A stretch of 64,000 nt of DNA from Nepenthes gracilis (GCA_033239525.1 BSYO01000020.1:12154308-12218307); one strand, 5' to 3'. Counted from the first letter of the stretch, positions 1-13,039 are shown. Translations and numbers: made by a program. The notes: a model not told the origin generated them from the sequence alone.

Positions 1-1830
1 AAGGCATTGGGGCCATGCTACTTCAAGGTGGACACCCCATCGCTTACTTTAGCAAAGAAGCTTTTCCTAAAACTGCAGTCTTTTCCACCTATATTAAAGA
101 GTTATGTGCTGTCACTGAGGTAGTCAAAAAATGACGACAGTATTTGCTAGGTACTAAATTAACCATACAAATAGATCATCAACCGCTCAAGACACTACTA
201 ACCCAAACTATCCATACCCCGGGACAGCAGCGTTGGATCACCAAATTATTGGGGTTTAATTTCGATATAGAGTACTAGCCTGGGTGCAACAATCGACCAG
301 CCGATGCACTATCTAGGCAAGAATCTGAGACCTGTCTAGCAATCCAAGCAGTTTCTCAGCCCGTCATGGCTCTGTTAACTGCCTTGAGAAAATTTATTAA
401 ACGGCACCCTGTAACTGCTTCCCTCACAAAGGCCATCCAAGAGCAACTAGGTGACCACACAGAATACTCCTGGCACGACGGCCTGATTTTCTTCCGGAAT
501 TGAATCTGGGTACCAACTGAGTCTGCTTTGTTCGACTTGATCCTGCAAGAGTATCACAACTCCCCACTTAGAGGACATGCTGGAATTCACCGTACCTTAT
601 CCCGCATTGCGTCCATTTTCTTCGGGCTAGATATGCATAAGGAGGTGCGGGACTTTGTCAACAGTTGCCTGATTTGCCAGTAGATTAAACCACTGAATAC
701 CGTGCTGCAAGGACTTTTTCAACCACTCCCCATTCCTAGTAACATTTGGAAATCCATCTCGATGGATTTTATCATGCATCTACCCCCTTCGCGTGGAAGA
801 CGGTCATACTGGTGGTCATTAATAGGCTCTCCAAATATACCCATTATACAGCACTGGATGCCCAGTTCACTGCGGTGTAGTTAGTAGAAGTATTTGTTGA
901 GGATGTTTGCTGGTTGCACGGGTTCTTGGCAGATATTGTCTCTGACTGAGATCCTCTGCTCATGAGTCTATTTTGGAAGGAACTCTTCAAACTGTAGAGA
1001 ACCCGACTATCCACCAGCAGCGCCTACCACCCCCAATCGGATGGCCAGATGGTGGTCGTTAACCGCTACCTGGAAGACTATTTGCGTTGCTTTGCAACTG
1101 TACTTCCTTCTTCATGGGTGCACTACTTACCTTGGGTTGAATGACACTATAACACAGCCTGGCACTCTTCAATAAGAATGAGCCCATTCAAAGCGGTCTA
1201 TGGGCGCCCACCACCCTCACTACTCACCTACGTGCACGTCACCTCTTCCATAGCAACGGTTGGCAATCTGCTGACCACGAGAACAACCATACTGGCCACC
1301 CTCAAAACTAATTTGTAGCGTGCCCAACTACGGATGAAGCAACAAGCGGATTCTCACCGGACCGGGAGAGAGTTTCAGACTAACGATCTCATTTATGTGC
1401 GTTTATAACCATACCGCCAAACTTCAAAGGTGAAACGGTAGACCAACAAACTCGCCAAACGATATTACAGTCCTTCCGCATACTAGATCGGGTGGGAGAT
1501 GTCGCCTACCATCTGGACTTGTTAGCACACTCCAAAATACACAATATCTTTCATGTGTTCTTACTCAAATGGTGTTGTGGTGACCACAGCAGCTCCACAT
1601 TGGATTTTCCCGTTGATACTTTGGGCTCCCAACCCTTGCTGTAGCTACACCAGATTCTCGGGTTCCGATGCATCCTTTGGAACAACCAGACTGTTTCCCA
1701 GGTCCTGGTGCACTAGAAGACTCAAACACCCGAGGAGGCTACCTGGGAGGCCATCTAAGAATTCCAACAACATTTTTCAATCTTCAACTTTGATGACAAG
1801 GTTGGTTTTGAAAGGAGCGGCAATATTATA
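1..1830 (+). mobile_element. Decayed Ty3/gypsy chromovirus pol (RNase H, integrase)
   Basis: Translation of the + strand, across many stops, gives the end of a gypsy polyprotein. Positions 1-330 encode RNase H (HPIAYFSKEAF, then QIDHQPLKTLL and RPADALSRQ). Positions 540-690 encode the integrase zinc-binding region (GHAGIHRTLSRI, then FVNSCLICQ). About 700-1300 is the integrase core ([16 protein letters not shown]). 1300-1830 is the C-terminal region, ending in a stretch like FNxxDKVGFERS. In-frame stops and shifts throughout (for example at about 132 and 277) make it non-functional. RT proper lies outside the window. The final motif, a phenylalanine-rich lead into DKV, also occurs at the 3' ends of the elements at 19.9 kb and 51.05 kb, so this may be a relative of their autonomous partner. 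Family assignment is firm; clade is inferred. Confidence 0.9.
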
Positions 1831-1950
1831 GGTTTTTACAATGGGTCCTCGGATGTACCATAGCATTAGCCTACAGCTACGAGACGAAGCAACCGGACGA
1901 CCCGACAACCGCTAAAACTTCAAGATTATAATTAAATAAATGATGGAGGC

Positions 1951-2300
1951 TGTCACATACCTCTTCCCTTAGTTGGTATACTGATTAGTTGGTTATCTGA
2001 TTAGTGGGTATCTGTTTGTTATCTGTTATTCTCAGTTGTTATCTAATCTGTTATTCTCAGTTGTTATCTAATTAGTTGTCTTGTTCTATTGGTGTGGTGA
2101 GCATGAGCCACCACGTGTAGGTCCTATGTACTTAACCCATTTCTAATGGGGAAACCGTAATCAATGATATACTTCTCAACTTCTCTTCTCTCCTCTCCTC
2201 TCTATCTCTCTCGGACCTTCTCTTCGTCCCCTCACTCTGTTTGCTTCACATCCCCACTCTCTATTCGATCTCCCCTCCCCACTCCTGCTACACCAATCGG
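1951..2300 (+). mobile_element. Possible truncated 3' LTR of the upstream gypsy element
   Basis: After the integrase region, a purine-rich stretch (TGATGGAGGC) is followed by TGTCACATAC, a typical LTR start. The next ~200 bp contain short tandem repeats of TTATTCTCAGTTGTTATCTA, then a C/T-rich stretch, as in many plant LTR leaders. No second LTR copy is present, so the right boundary is undefined. It probably stops where the LINE 3' end begins near 2331. This is a positional inference. Confidence 0.35.
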
Positions 2301-2330
2301 CTGAATTTGTTTCAATTAAACTCCAAAACA

Positions 2331-2840
2331 GAAAAGAGGGAACAAAAATATAAATGAAGAGGTCAAAAATTAGCAAATAGATTACATGAAGCTTGGCCAT
2401 GATCAGAGGACTAGTTAGAAGGTATATCAAGTGAGATTCCATAGACGTGCAATCGACCGGGTTTGTGCATTATCCGAAAACTTTAGGATGCTGATCTCAT
2501 CCCTAATATCTGAAAGGATACCCTACGCAAATTCAGTAGGTTTCAAAAGATCAACATTGTCGAAGGTCATCCTATTTATAAATGAAAAGAGGGAACAGAA
2601 AATATAAATGAAAAGGTCAAAAATTAGCAGTAATAGATTACATGAAGCTTGGCCATGATCAGAGGACTGGTTAGAAGGTATATTAAGTGAGATTCCATAG
2701 ATGTGCAATCGACCGGGTTTGTGCATTATCCGAGAACTTCAAGATGCTGATCTCATCCCTAATAACTGAAAGGATACCCTACACAAATTCAGTAGGTTTC
2801 AAAAGATCAACATTGTTGAAGGTCATCCTATTTCTAAAAT
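2331..2840. repeat. Tandem duplication of the LINE 3' end (2 x ~253 bp)
   Basis: Unit 1 (about 2331-2583) and unit 2 (about 2584-2836) align almost throughout. Both contain GAAGCTTGGCCATGATCAG (2388 and 2644) and TTTCAAAAGATCAACATTGT, at an offset of 253-257 bp, with a few substitutions and indels. Each encodes the LINE C-terminal tail on the minus strand. The outer unit is the duplicate, because only unit 2 continues into the rest of the LINE. Confidence 0.9.
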
Positions 2841-4247
2841 GCCAAATCCAATTGGCTAAAGCAGTCAAAATGAGTCTAAAACCAATAGCTCCCATATTAT
2901 TCTCCTTCCACTTTACACCAGCCCACATAACACCGTCCTTCCATTCCACCCAAGGCCACTTACATTGGCTTTTCAGGCAAATAATAGCCTAGACTCTCTT
3001 AGCGGAAGGACATTTTATAAAAAAGCTGGGAGTGAGATTCAGAGATAATTCCACAGAGGACACACTGGATGGGATACACCTAGCAAATTGGATGATGTGG
3101 TCCTTGGTGGAGCGTCGTTCCCTAATTGCACGCTACGGGATAAAGGAGTGAGAAGAATTCCATCTGAAGCCAAACAAGGGATGCCCATTGCATCTCGAAG
3201 CCAAGAGCTGGGAAAATGGTCGAGGAAGAGAAGCTAAGAAAACCCCCAGACGAGGAGAGGGTCCGGAGAATCTTATCCTCAATGAAGATGTATGGGCTAC
3301 AAATGAGCATGTGGGGAAAGAAGTCAGTGAGGAAAAGGTTATCCCCATTAGGCCAACACCACTCCTCCATATATGTAATGGAGCTGATTTTCTGTGGAGG
3401 CTCAATACCATCACGATCGCAGTCGTACCCCTGCAGCTGATTAGCCAAGATCACAAGCGGATGCCAATGGTCATGCCAAACGGAGGTCATTGTCCCATTC
3501 CCAATGATGCGCATGAAATAAGGCTCGATTTTCCCCCTGTATTGGCGAATTTTCCTCAAGCTCTAGGGGACCATGTAAGAAAATTAAACATCACAAAGGC
3601 ATGTATTTATAAGCTTGTAAGTATTAAACCAGTTGACTCAAACAGATGTGGAGGAAGAAGCAACGACCATCCAGATGTCCCTTGAAATGAAAGTTTTGTT
3701 CCAGTTGATAAGATCTATTATGCCAAGACCTCCTTTTTTAGGTCTACAAACATCGCTCCATGCCAATTTGCTAGAAGATTTACCTTTATTACATTCGTGC
3801 CAAAGGAATTTTTTAATCAAGGATTTTAAAACACCAAGGGGGATAATGAACATAGAGGCCAACAATGAGTGAAGATTTGAAAGAATAAATTGAATCAGTA
3901 GTAACCGTCTTGCAGTGAACAAGAACTTATTCCTCCACAATTCAATCCGCTTAGCCACCTTAACAATGAGAATCACAAACACTTCAACCTAAAGGTGATA
4001 AGAGGGATGATTAGATGCTTGACAGGCACTAGCCCCAGCAAGAATCCAATGATAGAACGGATGGAGTCTCTGAGAGTGGAGTCTTTGGAGCAAATGAGTA
4101 CCTTGCTCTTGTTAGAGTTGAATTTGAGACTTAGATTTGAGAAAGTGGATAGGGGTGCTGTCAAGGAGGAGATAGATGGCAAACAATTGATGGAATTAAT
4201 GGGGAAGTTCAAGGGATTAAAGGTTGTAATTGATCCTTCCACAACTA
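2331..4247 (-). mobile_element. 5'-truncated, decayed LINE (non-LTR retrotransposon)
   Basis: The minus strand encodes the last part of a plant L1-type ORF2. From high to low coordinate: the end of RT with KSKVLICSK and LLGLVPVKHLIIPL (4240-3973), then the thumb-like region FTARRLLLIQFILSNLHSLL and SKLAWSDVCRPKKGGLGI (3982-3640). Next comes the zf-RVT region with TSVWHDHWHPL (3559-3122), and the C-terminal tail with LANWIWHFRNRMTF (about 2900-2810). Endonuclease and the RT catalytic motif are absent, as in a 5'-truncated insertion or one cut at 4247. Frames are interrupted by stops. Its 3' end is present twice (see 2331-2840). Confidence 0.85.
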
Positions 4248-4266
4248 GACACCACTAGGTGGTGTC
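4248..4266. repeat. Perfect 8-bp inverted repeat at the LINE/copia junction
   Basis: GACACCAC and GTGGTGTC are separated by TAG, exactly where LINE homology (-) ends and copia homology (-) begins. The copia RNase H reading frame appears to run into it. It may be a junction product or chance. Confidence 0.6.
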
Positions 4267-7200
4267 GACTCCATCTATGTCTTTACAAACTTCAAACTCC
4301 TCATGAGTCACAACTTTCATCAATATATCTGTTGGGTTCTGATCAGTATAGATCTTCATAAATCTCAATAGTTGTTACTTTATCACTTTGTGTATTTAAT
4401 AATAGCGAATATCAATATACTTTGTGTGGAAATAATATATTGAATTGTTGCTTGTGTCTAGAATACTTTGATGTCACAATGAACCTTATAGTCCCTTTGC
4501 ATGATTCCCAACTCTGGAATGAATTGTTTAAGCCAAATAATTATTTATCAACTTCCATTGTAGTAACATACTTAGCTTTTACTATTGACAAAGCAACACA
4601 TTTCTCTAGTTTAAACTGCCATAACACTGCTTCCCTTATAAAAGTGAAAAAGTATTTTGATGACTTCCACCCATTAAGATTTCCTGCTATGTTAGCATCT
4701 AAAAACCCTTCAAAACTAGCTCAACTCTCCTATAGCAAAGATAAAACCTTGATGTGCCCCCAAAATTCATGAGAACCCACTTTATTGCTTCCCGATGCAC
4801 TTTTCCTAAATTAGTAAGGAACCTTCTCACAACACCTAAAACATAAGTTCCGTCGAGTCTTACATACAACATTACATACATCAAGCAATTGATTGCTGAG
4901 GAATAGGAAACAATTGCCATTTCTTTCATCTCCTTTTTCAATGAGATACACACTCTTACTTGGTTGAAGTGGCTAGCCATTAGAATGTTCACTAGCTTAC
5001 ATTTTTCATGTTGAAGGTTTTGATTACTTATTCAATATATTTCTTCTATGATGAACATAATATTTGGTTCTTCTAAACATGAACAATTTTCACGCCTAGA
5101 ATACGTTGAGCTAGGCTCAAGTATTTTTTGTCTAAAAACTTGGATAATTCTTCCTTTGACTTTTTAACTTTGGTAGCATTTTGATTAATGATTAGTATAT
5201 CATCAATATAAATAATGAAAGTACTTTCCATCAAAAAATATATTGGCGAACACATAGTTTGCTCCTATCCTCTTACAATCATGACCCATCATGAATAAGT
5301 CAAACTTCTTATAGCATTACCTATAAACAAGGAGAGCAATAAAATTTACATTAGAAAATATATTGATATACACACACTAGTCTACTCCCATCCTCTTATA
5401 ATCATGACCCATCGTAAATGAGTCATCCTTCTTGTACTATTACCTCAATGCTTACTAGAGGATGTAGAGGCTTTTCTTCAATTTATAAACTAAGTGCTCC
5501 TTTTCTGAAACTTCAAACCCTTTGGCATCTCCATATGAATCTCCTCGTCCAAATTTCCACGAAGAAAAGTAATCTTTATATCCATTTCTTAAGTTCTAAG
5601 TCCAAGATAACTATCAATCCAATAATAACTCAAATCAAGGTCATTTTCAGAATTGATAAAAAGATCTTATTAAAGTTGATTCCTTTCATTTGCAAAGATC
5701 TTTTGATGACTAATCGGGCCTTGTGTAATTTACTATTGCAATCCTTTTTCTACTTGAACACTCATTTATTCTTAAGTACTTTCTTTTCCTTAGAAAGTTT
5801 GTCTAGATTATGAGTTTGATTCTTTTGTAAGGAATTCATCTGATTTTGTATAACCTTTACCCATTTGTTTTTTATTTGAATCAATTTGATCTTCATTAAC
5901 ATTCCTTGGCTTCCACACATCTGTAAGCAGGATGTAATCAATTCTTGATATCTCCTTGATTATGTCAATTGGAGACCTCTCTTCAATCTATGTGGTTGAG
6001 GTGCATCAATGGATTGTTGTTCAACAGCTTCTAGTATAGGGGACTACATCTCCCCTTGCTGAACAGTCTCTTCTACTTCTAGTTTAAGAATGTCACCTTA
6101 TGCTTCATTATGATTTGCAGCAAGTTGTGTTGGTGTAGGCTCTGAAATGATATCTAGAGCACTAATACTCAAATTACTGAACTTCGTGGGCTTTTTGAAG
6201 TCCTCATAATTTTAGTTTTTAAAAAACACAATATCTCCCCATCTGATAATTCTTATTTCTTGTGGGTTTTAAAGCTTGTATCCAAATTCATCATCTCTAT
6301 AATTAATGAAGATACATGGAGTGAACTTGATGTCTAACTTTTATTTTTATTCTCTGGATACATATTAGAAAGCCTTGCATCCAAATACTCTTAGATGAGA
6401 GTATGAGATTTTCTTTATACTCCACTATTTCTCCGGGGCTTCAAACTCCAATGTTGTCAAAGGTAATATGTTAATAATGTATAAGTAGCGTATGCGACCT
6501 CTCTCCAGAATGGCTTCGGTAGCTTTGACATGCTTAGTATACTTCTAACTTTCTCAATAATGGTTTGTTTCATTCTTTCAGCAATATCATTATGCTATGG
6601 GGTATGTGGGATTGCCTTCTCATGGAGGATGCCATGCTCTGTGTAATATGTATAAAACTTCTTGGATGTATATTCATCTCCATTGTCAGTTTGCAGGTAA
6701 TGTTAGTTTCTTCTTAATTTCTTGCTCTACCAAAGTGTGAAATTTTATAAAGTATTCTAAACTTGATCTTTATTTCTTAGAATAGATGCTAATATATTCC
6801 TAAAATTATTATTAATAAAGGTCACAGAATATCTATTGCTACCCAGTGATACTTCTTTAATAGGACAACATATATAAGAGTGTACCAAGCTTAATAGCCT
6901 TGATCTTCTCTTCATCAAGGAATTGAATGAGACTTGATGTTGCTTTTTGAATAATAAATATTTACAAGGGTTTAAGGCAAATACCGATGTTGATGGTGAT
7001 CAAAGTCTTTTTGGCCATCATGGCCAACCTTTTCTCTCCTATATGGTCGAGTTTTTTATTCCACATATTTGATGATGCCTCATCTTCAACTATACTGAGG
7101 CCATCAAAATAAACTTTTATATGGGTTTTGTATAAAGTGCTACAAATATACCTATGAACAATAACCATAGCTCATTAGACAAATCTCTAGGCACCAATGC

Positions 7201-8250
7201 CGAAGTGATATATCTCTATCGATCTAGGGCTATCACAAAAATAAAATTTAGCCAAAGGTCAGGCATAAGCATAACACCTTTCAGTATCAGGGTGCAACTA
7301 ATGTTCATCTTGACTTGCATATCTCAAACACATGTACAATATTAGAGAAATTAGAATTTTTTATATTTTTCCATACAAATGTCTCTAGCTTTGTATGATG
7401 TAAAGAGTTCCTTATAAGTCTACCACCCATTCAGCAACTTCGCTTGAAATATAAAGATATGTTATTTCATCTGTAGATACAACTAAGATACTTTTAGAGA
7501 AAGTCACTAAAGTCTCAACATCCTCTTTTTTTTACTAGTTACTACTTTATCCCTACTCTCTTTGTAACTTCCAGTTGTTCATATTAATACAATCTTCAAT
7601 GCCACAATGGTAACACTTGATTTTATTTTATTGTTGACTCCATCCATCATTGAATTTGCCATAATGATCTTAGGACCTTCATCAACCACGACTTTTTCCT
7701 TTAATTTGCCTCTATCACCTGTCTAAGAATTTTTTCCTTATTTTTGTGATGAGTGCTTGCGATTAGTTAAAAGCAGTTTCTTTTAATTTAGCCTCTACAT
7801 TGAATAGAGAATCATTCACCATTGCCATTGTGAGTACACCCTTGGGAGTAGAGTTGCTAAGAGTGACCACTAATATCTTCAAATTGTCCAGTAAAGAACT
7901 AAGAAATAGAAAGGGCATACTTTTCATCTATGAGTATCATGTCAGTAGATGTAAGTTGATATTCCAGGTTTTGAAAGTCATTGGAATACTCAACTACAAA
8001 AATTTCATTTTTTAACTTGAGATTCACCAATTTTTACATTAAAAGTGCTTTATTTTTGGGTAGTTTTTATATGATATAAATTTTTTTTTAAAGGTATGAA
8101 GATTAGCCTCTTGTACAACATGATAAAACACACTATAGTTGATCAAATATATGATATGACCAATAATATTTGTGTTCATCTTACTCCATTTTTTTCTTCC
8201 ACAATGTTTGGTTTCTACATTTACAGTCCAAAAGATTAGCCGCATATTTA
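4258..8250 (-). mobile_element. Decayed Ty1/copia retrotransposon body
   Basis: Minus-strand translation gives a full copia order from high to low coordinate. Gag is at 8245-7800 (IGHIIYLINYSVFYHVVQEA; LVVTLSNSTPKGVLTMAMVN), with a damaged zinc knuckle CYHCGIEDC near 7600. GAG-pre-integrase is at 7168-6962 (MWNKKLDHIGEKRL). Integrase is at about 6900-6200 (NDIAERMKQTIIEKVRSIL, LPKPFWREVAYATY, FGYKL). RT is at about 5950-5073 (MKIKLIQIKNKWVKV, IIYIDDILII). RNase H is at 4992-4258 (SYSSAINCLMYVMLYVRLDG, GVVRRFL; end HIDGVD-like). The catalytic YIDD is retained but stops and frameshifts occur in every domain. I found no LTR pair: the 3' LTR is missing at the LINE junction, and no tRNA-complementary primer site was found near 8.3-8.8 kb. 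Confidence 0.9.
5225..5460. repeat. Short tandem duplication (~123 bp) inside the copia RT region
   Basis: Two adjacent diverged copies share the ATCCTCTTA-CAATCATGACCCATC core (GACCCATC at 5282 and 5405) and flanking AAAATATATTG and ATTACCT motifs. The offset is 123 bp. The duplication lies just upstream (in element sense) of the YIDD-containing segment and adds to its inactivation. Confidence 0.75.
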
Positions 8251-11218
8251 CAACTTAGATTTTTTATCTGAAGTCTCCAAATTGTATAATTTGAGGCAAT
8301 AAACCTGATTATAGTTCTCAAAAATGAATTTTCGATTAAAAAATAGTTATTTTAACCATACTCAATTTCAAAATATAAACTTCAAGATTGAATCTAGAAA
8401 AATGGAGTGCGTCGATATGTCGAGAATGGTCCAAACAGTTATGAACTGGTCTAACTTGGCAAAAAAGGTTCACAACAGTGTTGAATCGTTGAAAATTACA
8501 AATTCTTTGAGTTGGATTTGAGTTTACTTTGTTTGACTCGCAAGTTAACTCAAAAAGTGGACTTGCTGCATGTTGCCGAGTGTAGTTAGACATTTGAACA
8601 AGTAGGCTTGCCGTTTGAGTTAGTGAGTAGGATAGTTGACATGATTCAGATGAATTGGATGATTTGCTAAGTTTACTCGGGTGAGTGAACTTAGCTAGTG
8701 GAAATGTATTCAACTATAGTCAAGAATATTTTGTCGTCGGTAGGAGATTTATCAAAATATTGCACTAATGTATGACAAACGTTTGCATGCATGAGCTTCA
8801 CGCGTCTTGTTCCTCTAGAAGCATGTGTGGCACGTGGTGTGCATGGGCTCATGCGTTAGGAGGCATGTGTGAGCACGGGTGGTGTTATTGGGTGGCCGAT
8901 TTCAATGTCATTTTTGTAATATCCGAATAGTAGCTGATATTTTATTACATTAGAAATTATTAAATCAAATAAATATTTGGGAATAATAGTATGTTTGGAA
9001 AAAAAAACAATATATTTGAAAAATAGATGGTGCTTGTTCGTGATAGAGGCATTCTCGTACGTAGGTTAATAGAATGCCTAGAGCTCACGAGTGACAGATG
9101 TATGGAGAGAGAATGGAGAGAGAAAGCCAGTGAAAAAAGAAAGAGAAGAGGAGAGAGAAGATAAAGGAATGCAATTTTGAAATAATTTGAAGTAAATCAA
9201 TGATAAATCCAAATAAAGGCAAAAACATCAAAGGCATTTCTTCCCTAGTTGCTAAATGTTTCAAAAAGCTTCAATCATTTTTTATTCAAATATTTATCTA
9301 TATAGTATTTTTTAACTTTTTTTTAAGATTCTATTATATGCATGTTAGATTTGCTCCCACTTTATGAAATTTTAAAAAGTTATGTCTTAATTTAAACGTG
9401 TTTTCATAAAATATTTCTCGTAACTTTGAAATCCTTGGAATATTTCATTTTGCATGTTATATTTTATGAAAATTTTGAAGAAATACTTTAATTTTATGAA
9501 GATTATTTGTTTTTGAAAGAGGAGAATACTTGCATATTTGTTATTTGAAATAGAATTTTTCATTTTGAATAAAGAAGAACCATATAGATAATCAATGAAA
9601 TATATTTAGGTATATTTTAATATACTATTTGCAGTCGAATGGTATGCCTAACATTCATAGGTTCAAAAAGTAATATTTAATCCTATCAATAAGGAATAAT
9701 ATTTAGTCGGTCTAACTATAAGTTATAAATAGTTATATATGACTTGTGCTTTGGGGAAATAATCATAGCCCATTTTTTAATATTTGATTCTTGTTAGTAT
9801 GGTTATCACCAATTATTTATTCCTATACTCCCTTATATTTTTCACACGTTCTTACTTATCATCATCTTCAATATTTTTATTTTTAATCAGGATTAATTTG
9901 CTTCATGATTTTTATATTTATCAACATATATACATTATATATGTTTTGTTGAATATTAAATTCGCTCTTGCCATATTTTTGTAACATTTTAAATTAATAG
10001 GTTTGGATTTTCTTGTAAGATAATTGGATGTAAAGTCCGTTATGGAGAAATAGTTTTATAGTACTTATCATTTAATTATTTATAATTATTTCTTTTTCTG
10101 TTATTGTAAATTAAAAATTTGACTTTAGGACAATTATATTAGATGGCTAGTATGCCAATGACTTTAATTTCATACTCTGATTTTTTGACATCAATCATAG
10201 ACTTTTTTTTCCTTACTAAATATTTGTGCCAATCTAACACAACTTTGTTAGGATGTAAATGGAAAATAAATAATAAAAAAAAGCATAATATTTATATGGA
10301 CAAAATATTCCAATTCAATTGAGAATTTTTTTTTGGAGATATTTATATGGACAAACAAATAATTATATTATAATTAACTATTGTTATATTAAAATATAAG
10401 TACATTTTTGATTTTATTAGAATTGAAATTAGGTAAAATTTAAATTATATTATTTATTTTATTTTATTATATCTAATTGACTTATTATTTTTAATTTTAA
10501 AATTACAAAATTTAACGTTATTTTTAAAATTTATAAGAACTTTATTGTACTATTTCTCATTTCTATGGAATTGAAACATAACATTAGAATTGTAATACCA
10601 TCTGATACTGAATATTTGAATTAAAATTACGACTAAAATTTTAATTTAGATGTCAATCTTTGGACCCTAAGCATAGTGTTATTAATATCCTATCATTTCT
10701 TTTAAGGAAAAGCTGACTACGTTCGTAATTATCTTTAACATATAAGATTAAAAATATGAATCATTAGAAAATATAACTTTAATTTGAAATCCAAATAGTT
10801 ATTTTGCACAAGAAGGTATCTTATGTATGTTGGTTTGATGTTCACCTAAATGAAGGATGAATTGAAACTCTTAATTGATACTCGAGGACATGTATAGGAC
10901 ATAAGCACAACCAACATGCATGGTAGCGGTGACATTTCAGGATAAATGCTGGATTTGCTCTTCATATTATTGTTATTTAATATTTATTCATTTTTTTATA
11001 TATCTTTTTCTTTTTTTTGGGGGGGGAAAATGCAATTTCTTCATCTTGGTTGCGAGGTCATTAGATAAATTCAACGGCTTAGGTTTTTTTTTTTTTTGTT
11101 AAAAAAAAGAAATTTTTGAATATATGGGCTGTTGAATTTAATATCCAAAGGTGCGAAATCTAGGCAAAAGGGCTAGGCTATTTAAGAAAGTAGCAGATAA
11201 ATTAGAAGGGAATTTTAC
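8251..11218. other. AT-rich non-coding stretch
   Basis: No supported gene. 8,250-8,720 may be the decayed leader or LTR side of the copia element. 8,760-8,900 is a G/C-richer patch. 9,000-11,100 is very AT-rich, with short poly-A, poly-T and poly-G runs (for example G8 near 11,020 and T13 near 11,085). Only short chance open frames occur. Confidence 0.7.
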
Positions 11219-11668
11219 CCTGTGGTTGTTGAAGGAATATGCTCTGAGGCGCTCTCTCCACAGCAAGGCCTCCGTCTTGGTCAAGATACTAGCATTTGCT
11301 TCATCCTCTGTTGAAAGCTGATCATCCCACCTTCTTTCACTGTCAAATCCTACCTGGGCATTGAATGTAAACCATCATATTAAGTAACTCTTATTAGATG
11401 ATGCAGCAGTATCTACGTATGTATACATATTGTATGCATCTGATAAATTGAAACTCCTGCCAAATCTTGCCTTGAGCTTCATTTCTTGACGTGGTTTAGC
11501 ATGCAGCATCTGGCATCTCCTTGCACAGACCTGTGACTGGATATTCACAACCGACTGCAAGCATTTTAATGTCTTCATAGCTTGGCGTCTGACTGCTCTG
11601 CCTCTGATTATAGCCTGAAGCCTGACTAGGCCCTTCAGTGACCGCAGTGCTTTTCTAGCTTGCACCAT
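11219..11668 (-). pseudogene. IQD family (IQ67-domain, calmodulin-binding) gene fragment, two exons
   Basis: The upstream exon (about 11417-11663) encodes [19 protein letters not shown], the hallmark of the IQ67 domain, then [20 protein letters not shown] and KARFGRSF. The downstream exon (11219-11353, 45 codons) encodes WDDQLSTEDEANASILTKTE and LLWRERLRAYSF, the typical post-IQ67 segment. IQD proteins bind calmodulin and act at microtubules, the plasma membrane and the nucleus. A GT...AG intron of 63 nt (11354-11416) would join them in phase 0, unusually short for a plant. A donor GTAAAA follows the second exon. The first half of the IQ67 domain and the C-terminal DUF4005 exons were not found nearby, so this is likely a fragment; a gene split by insertions outside the searched exons is the alternative. 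Confidence 0.75.
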
Positions 11669-13039
11669 TTTATTGCAAAAATATACATCTTCTCCATTAA
11701 CAACTCTTACTTACAGTAGACAGCCCTTTCGTCCACGTTACAGAATGAAGGCTTCTGTCTGTGCTACTCTACATGCTTGGTCGGATACATGACTCGAGAC
11801 CTAAGATGAGAGCCAAATTTACATGACAAAAAACCAGAAGAAAACGAGTATCAAATGTGCAGCGAACAAGAAGCCTTGTAGGAAACTCCAAAATACGATC
11901 GACTAAACGTACTCTGTTCCTAAAGAGAAGGAATCCCTTCGAGGTTCAGCAAAGCAAAGCAACCTAGCCAAACATGGCATTATCACCTTTTCTCTAGAAA
12001 CCAAAATTTTTACCAACCAAACCAAGGCAAAGCCAAATATGGAACTAGTAATGGATGGGGTCCGAACCGAACGGGTCCATCAACCAACACAGAGCAGGTT
12101 GGATTGGCCAATAGATTGGCCAAGCTTCAAACCTTGTTGGCCTAGTGGTAGGCCAGGCCGCCTAGACTCCATATTGGATTGACTGGACCAAATCGTCCAC
12201 ATGGTGAAGGGGGCATTAATTCTTTTTATTGTTCTTGAGTCAATTGAAATGGAAGGATGGATTTAGACAGGACCAACCAAACTCCAGATGAGTTTGGTCA
12301 AGCATCAGACTGGTGGACTGAGTTCTAGACAAGGTCCACAGAATGGCAGACCAGCCCTTCTGAACTTCGTGGTCAGATTGGGCGAGCTTCAACAGGCAAT
12401 TTCGGAGACCAAGACTGGCCAAGCTCTAGATTGTCTGCCTCCAGACCAAGTCCGGCCAAGCTTCAGATCAAGCCATCCAAGCTCCAGATCAAGCAAAACA
12501 TATTCGGTTTTGTAGTAGCATTGATGTTAATAACTCGTATTAGGTTTCAATGCCACTAGACTCAACGCCACAGAGCCATTAGAAACTGAGGCTAGGAAAT
12601 GATCCTTGACAAGGAATTTACTGTCTCTCCGAGGACTGATTTCCAACAACCTCTCAGCTCATTTCCTGAGGGGAATAATGTCTAATCAGCCAATACAATG
12701 GTTTTTTTCCCTTGGACTACACAGGTTGTCATGGTCCTATTCCGTCCTTACCAACCAACCAACTCATTGAATCTTAGGCAAAGTATTTTTTTTTTTTTTT
12801 CACTTCTCTTTCTCACACTTGCTTTATACTTTCCTGATAGTTTGTTGATTTAAGCATCTGAAGGGAATCCTCAAAAAATATACCAATGGCAATTCTCACC
12901 TTGTGATTTTGGTGATGTATAGGTTCTAGATTCTAGATTTTTGTGTTTCACTAAACACAGATCGATGGTCGTATGGCTCAAATTTAGTAATCAGAGGCTG
13001 CAAGAGTAACTTATTGATTGCTTTCTCTACCTAGACTAG
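11669..13039. other. Non-coding stretch between IQD fragment and gypsy remnant
   Basis: No gene recognised. 12,050-12,520 is G/C-richer, with loose repeats of phrases such as AGACCAAG and GCTTCAGA(T/C)CA, possibly an old transposon. A poly-T run lies near 12,785. The motif AAAAAGGCGCCTCTCG occurs at about 13,053 and again at 13,175, just inside the following gypsy fragment. Confidence 0.6.

Noticed and set aside
3188..3685. 165-codon plus-strand open frame
   Set aside because: Antisense to the LINE zf-RVT region on the minus strand, which has recognisable motifs; no protein-like conservation on the plus strand.
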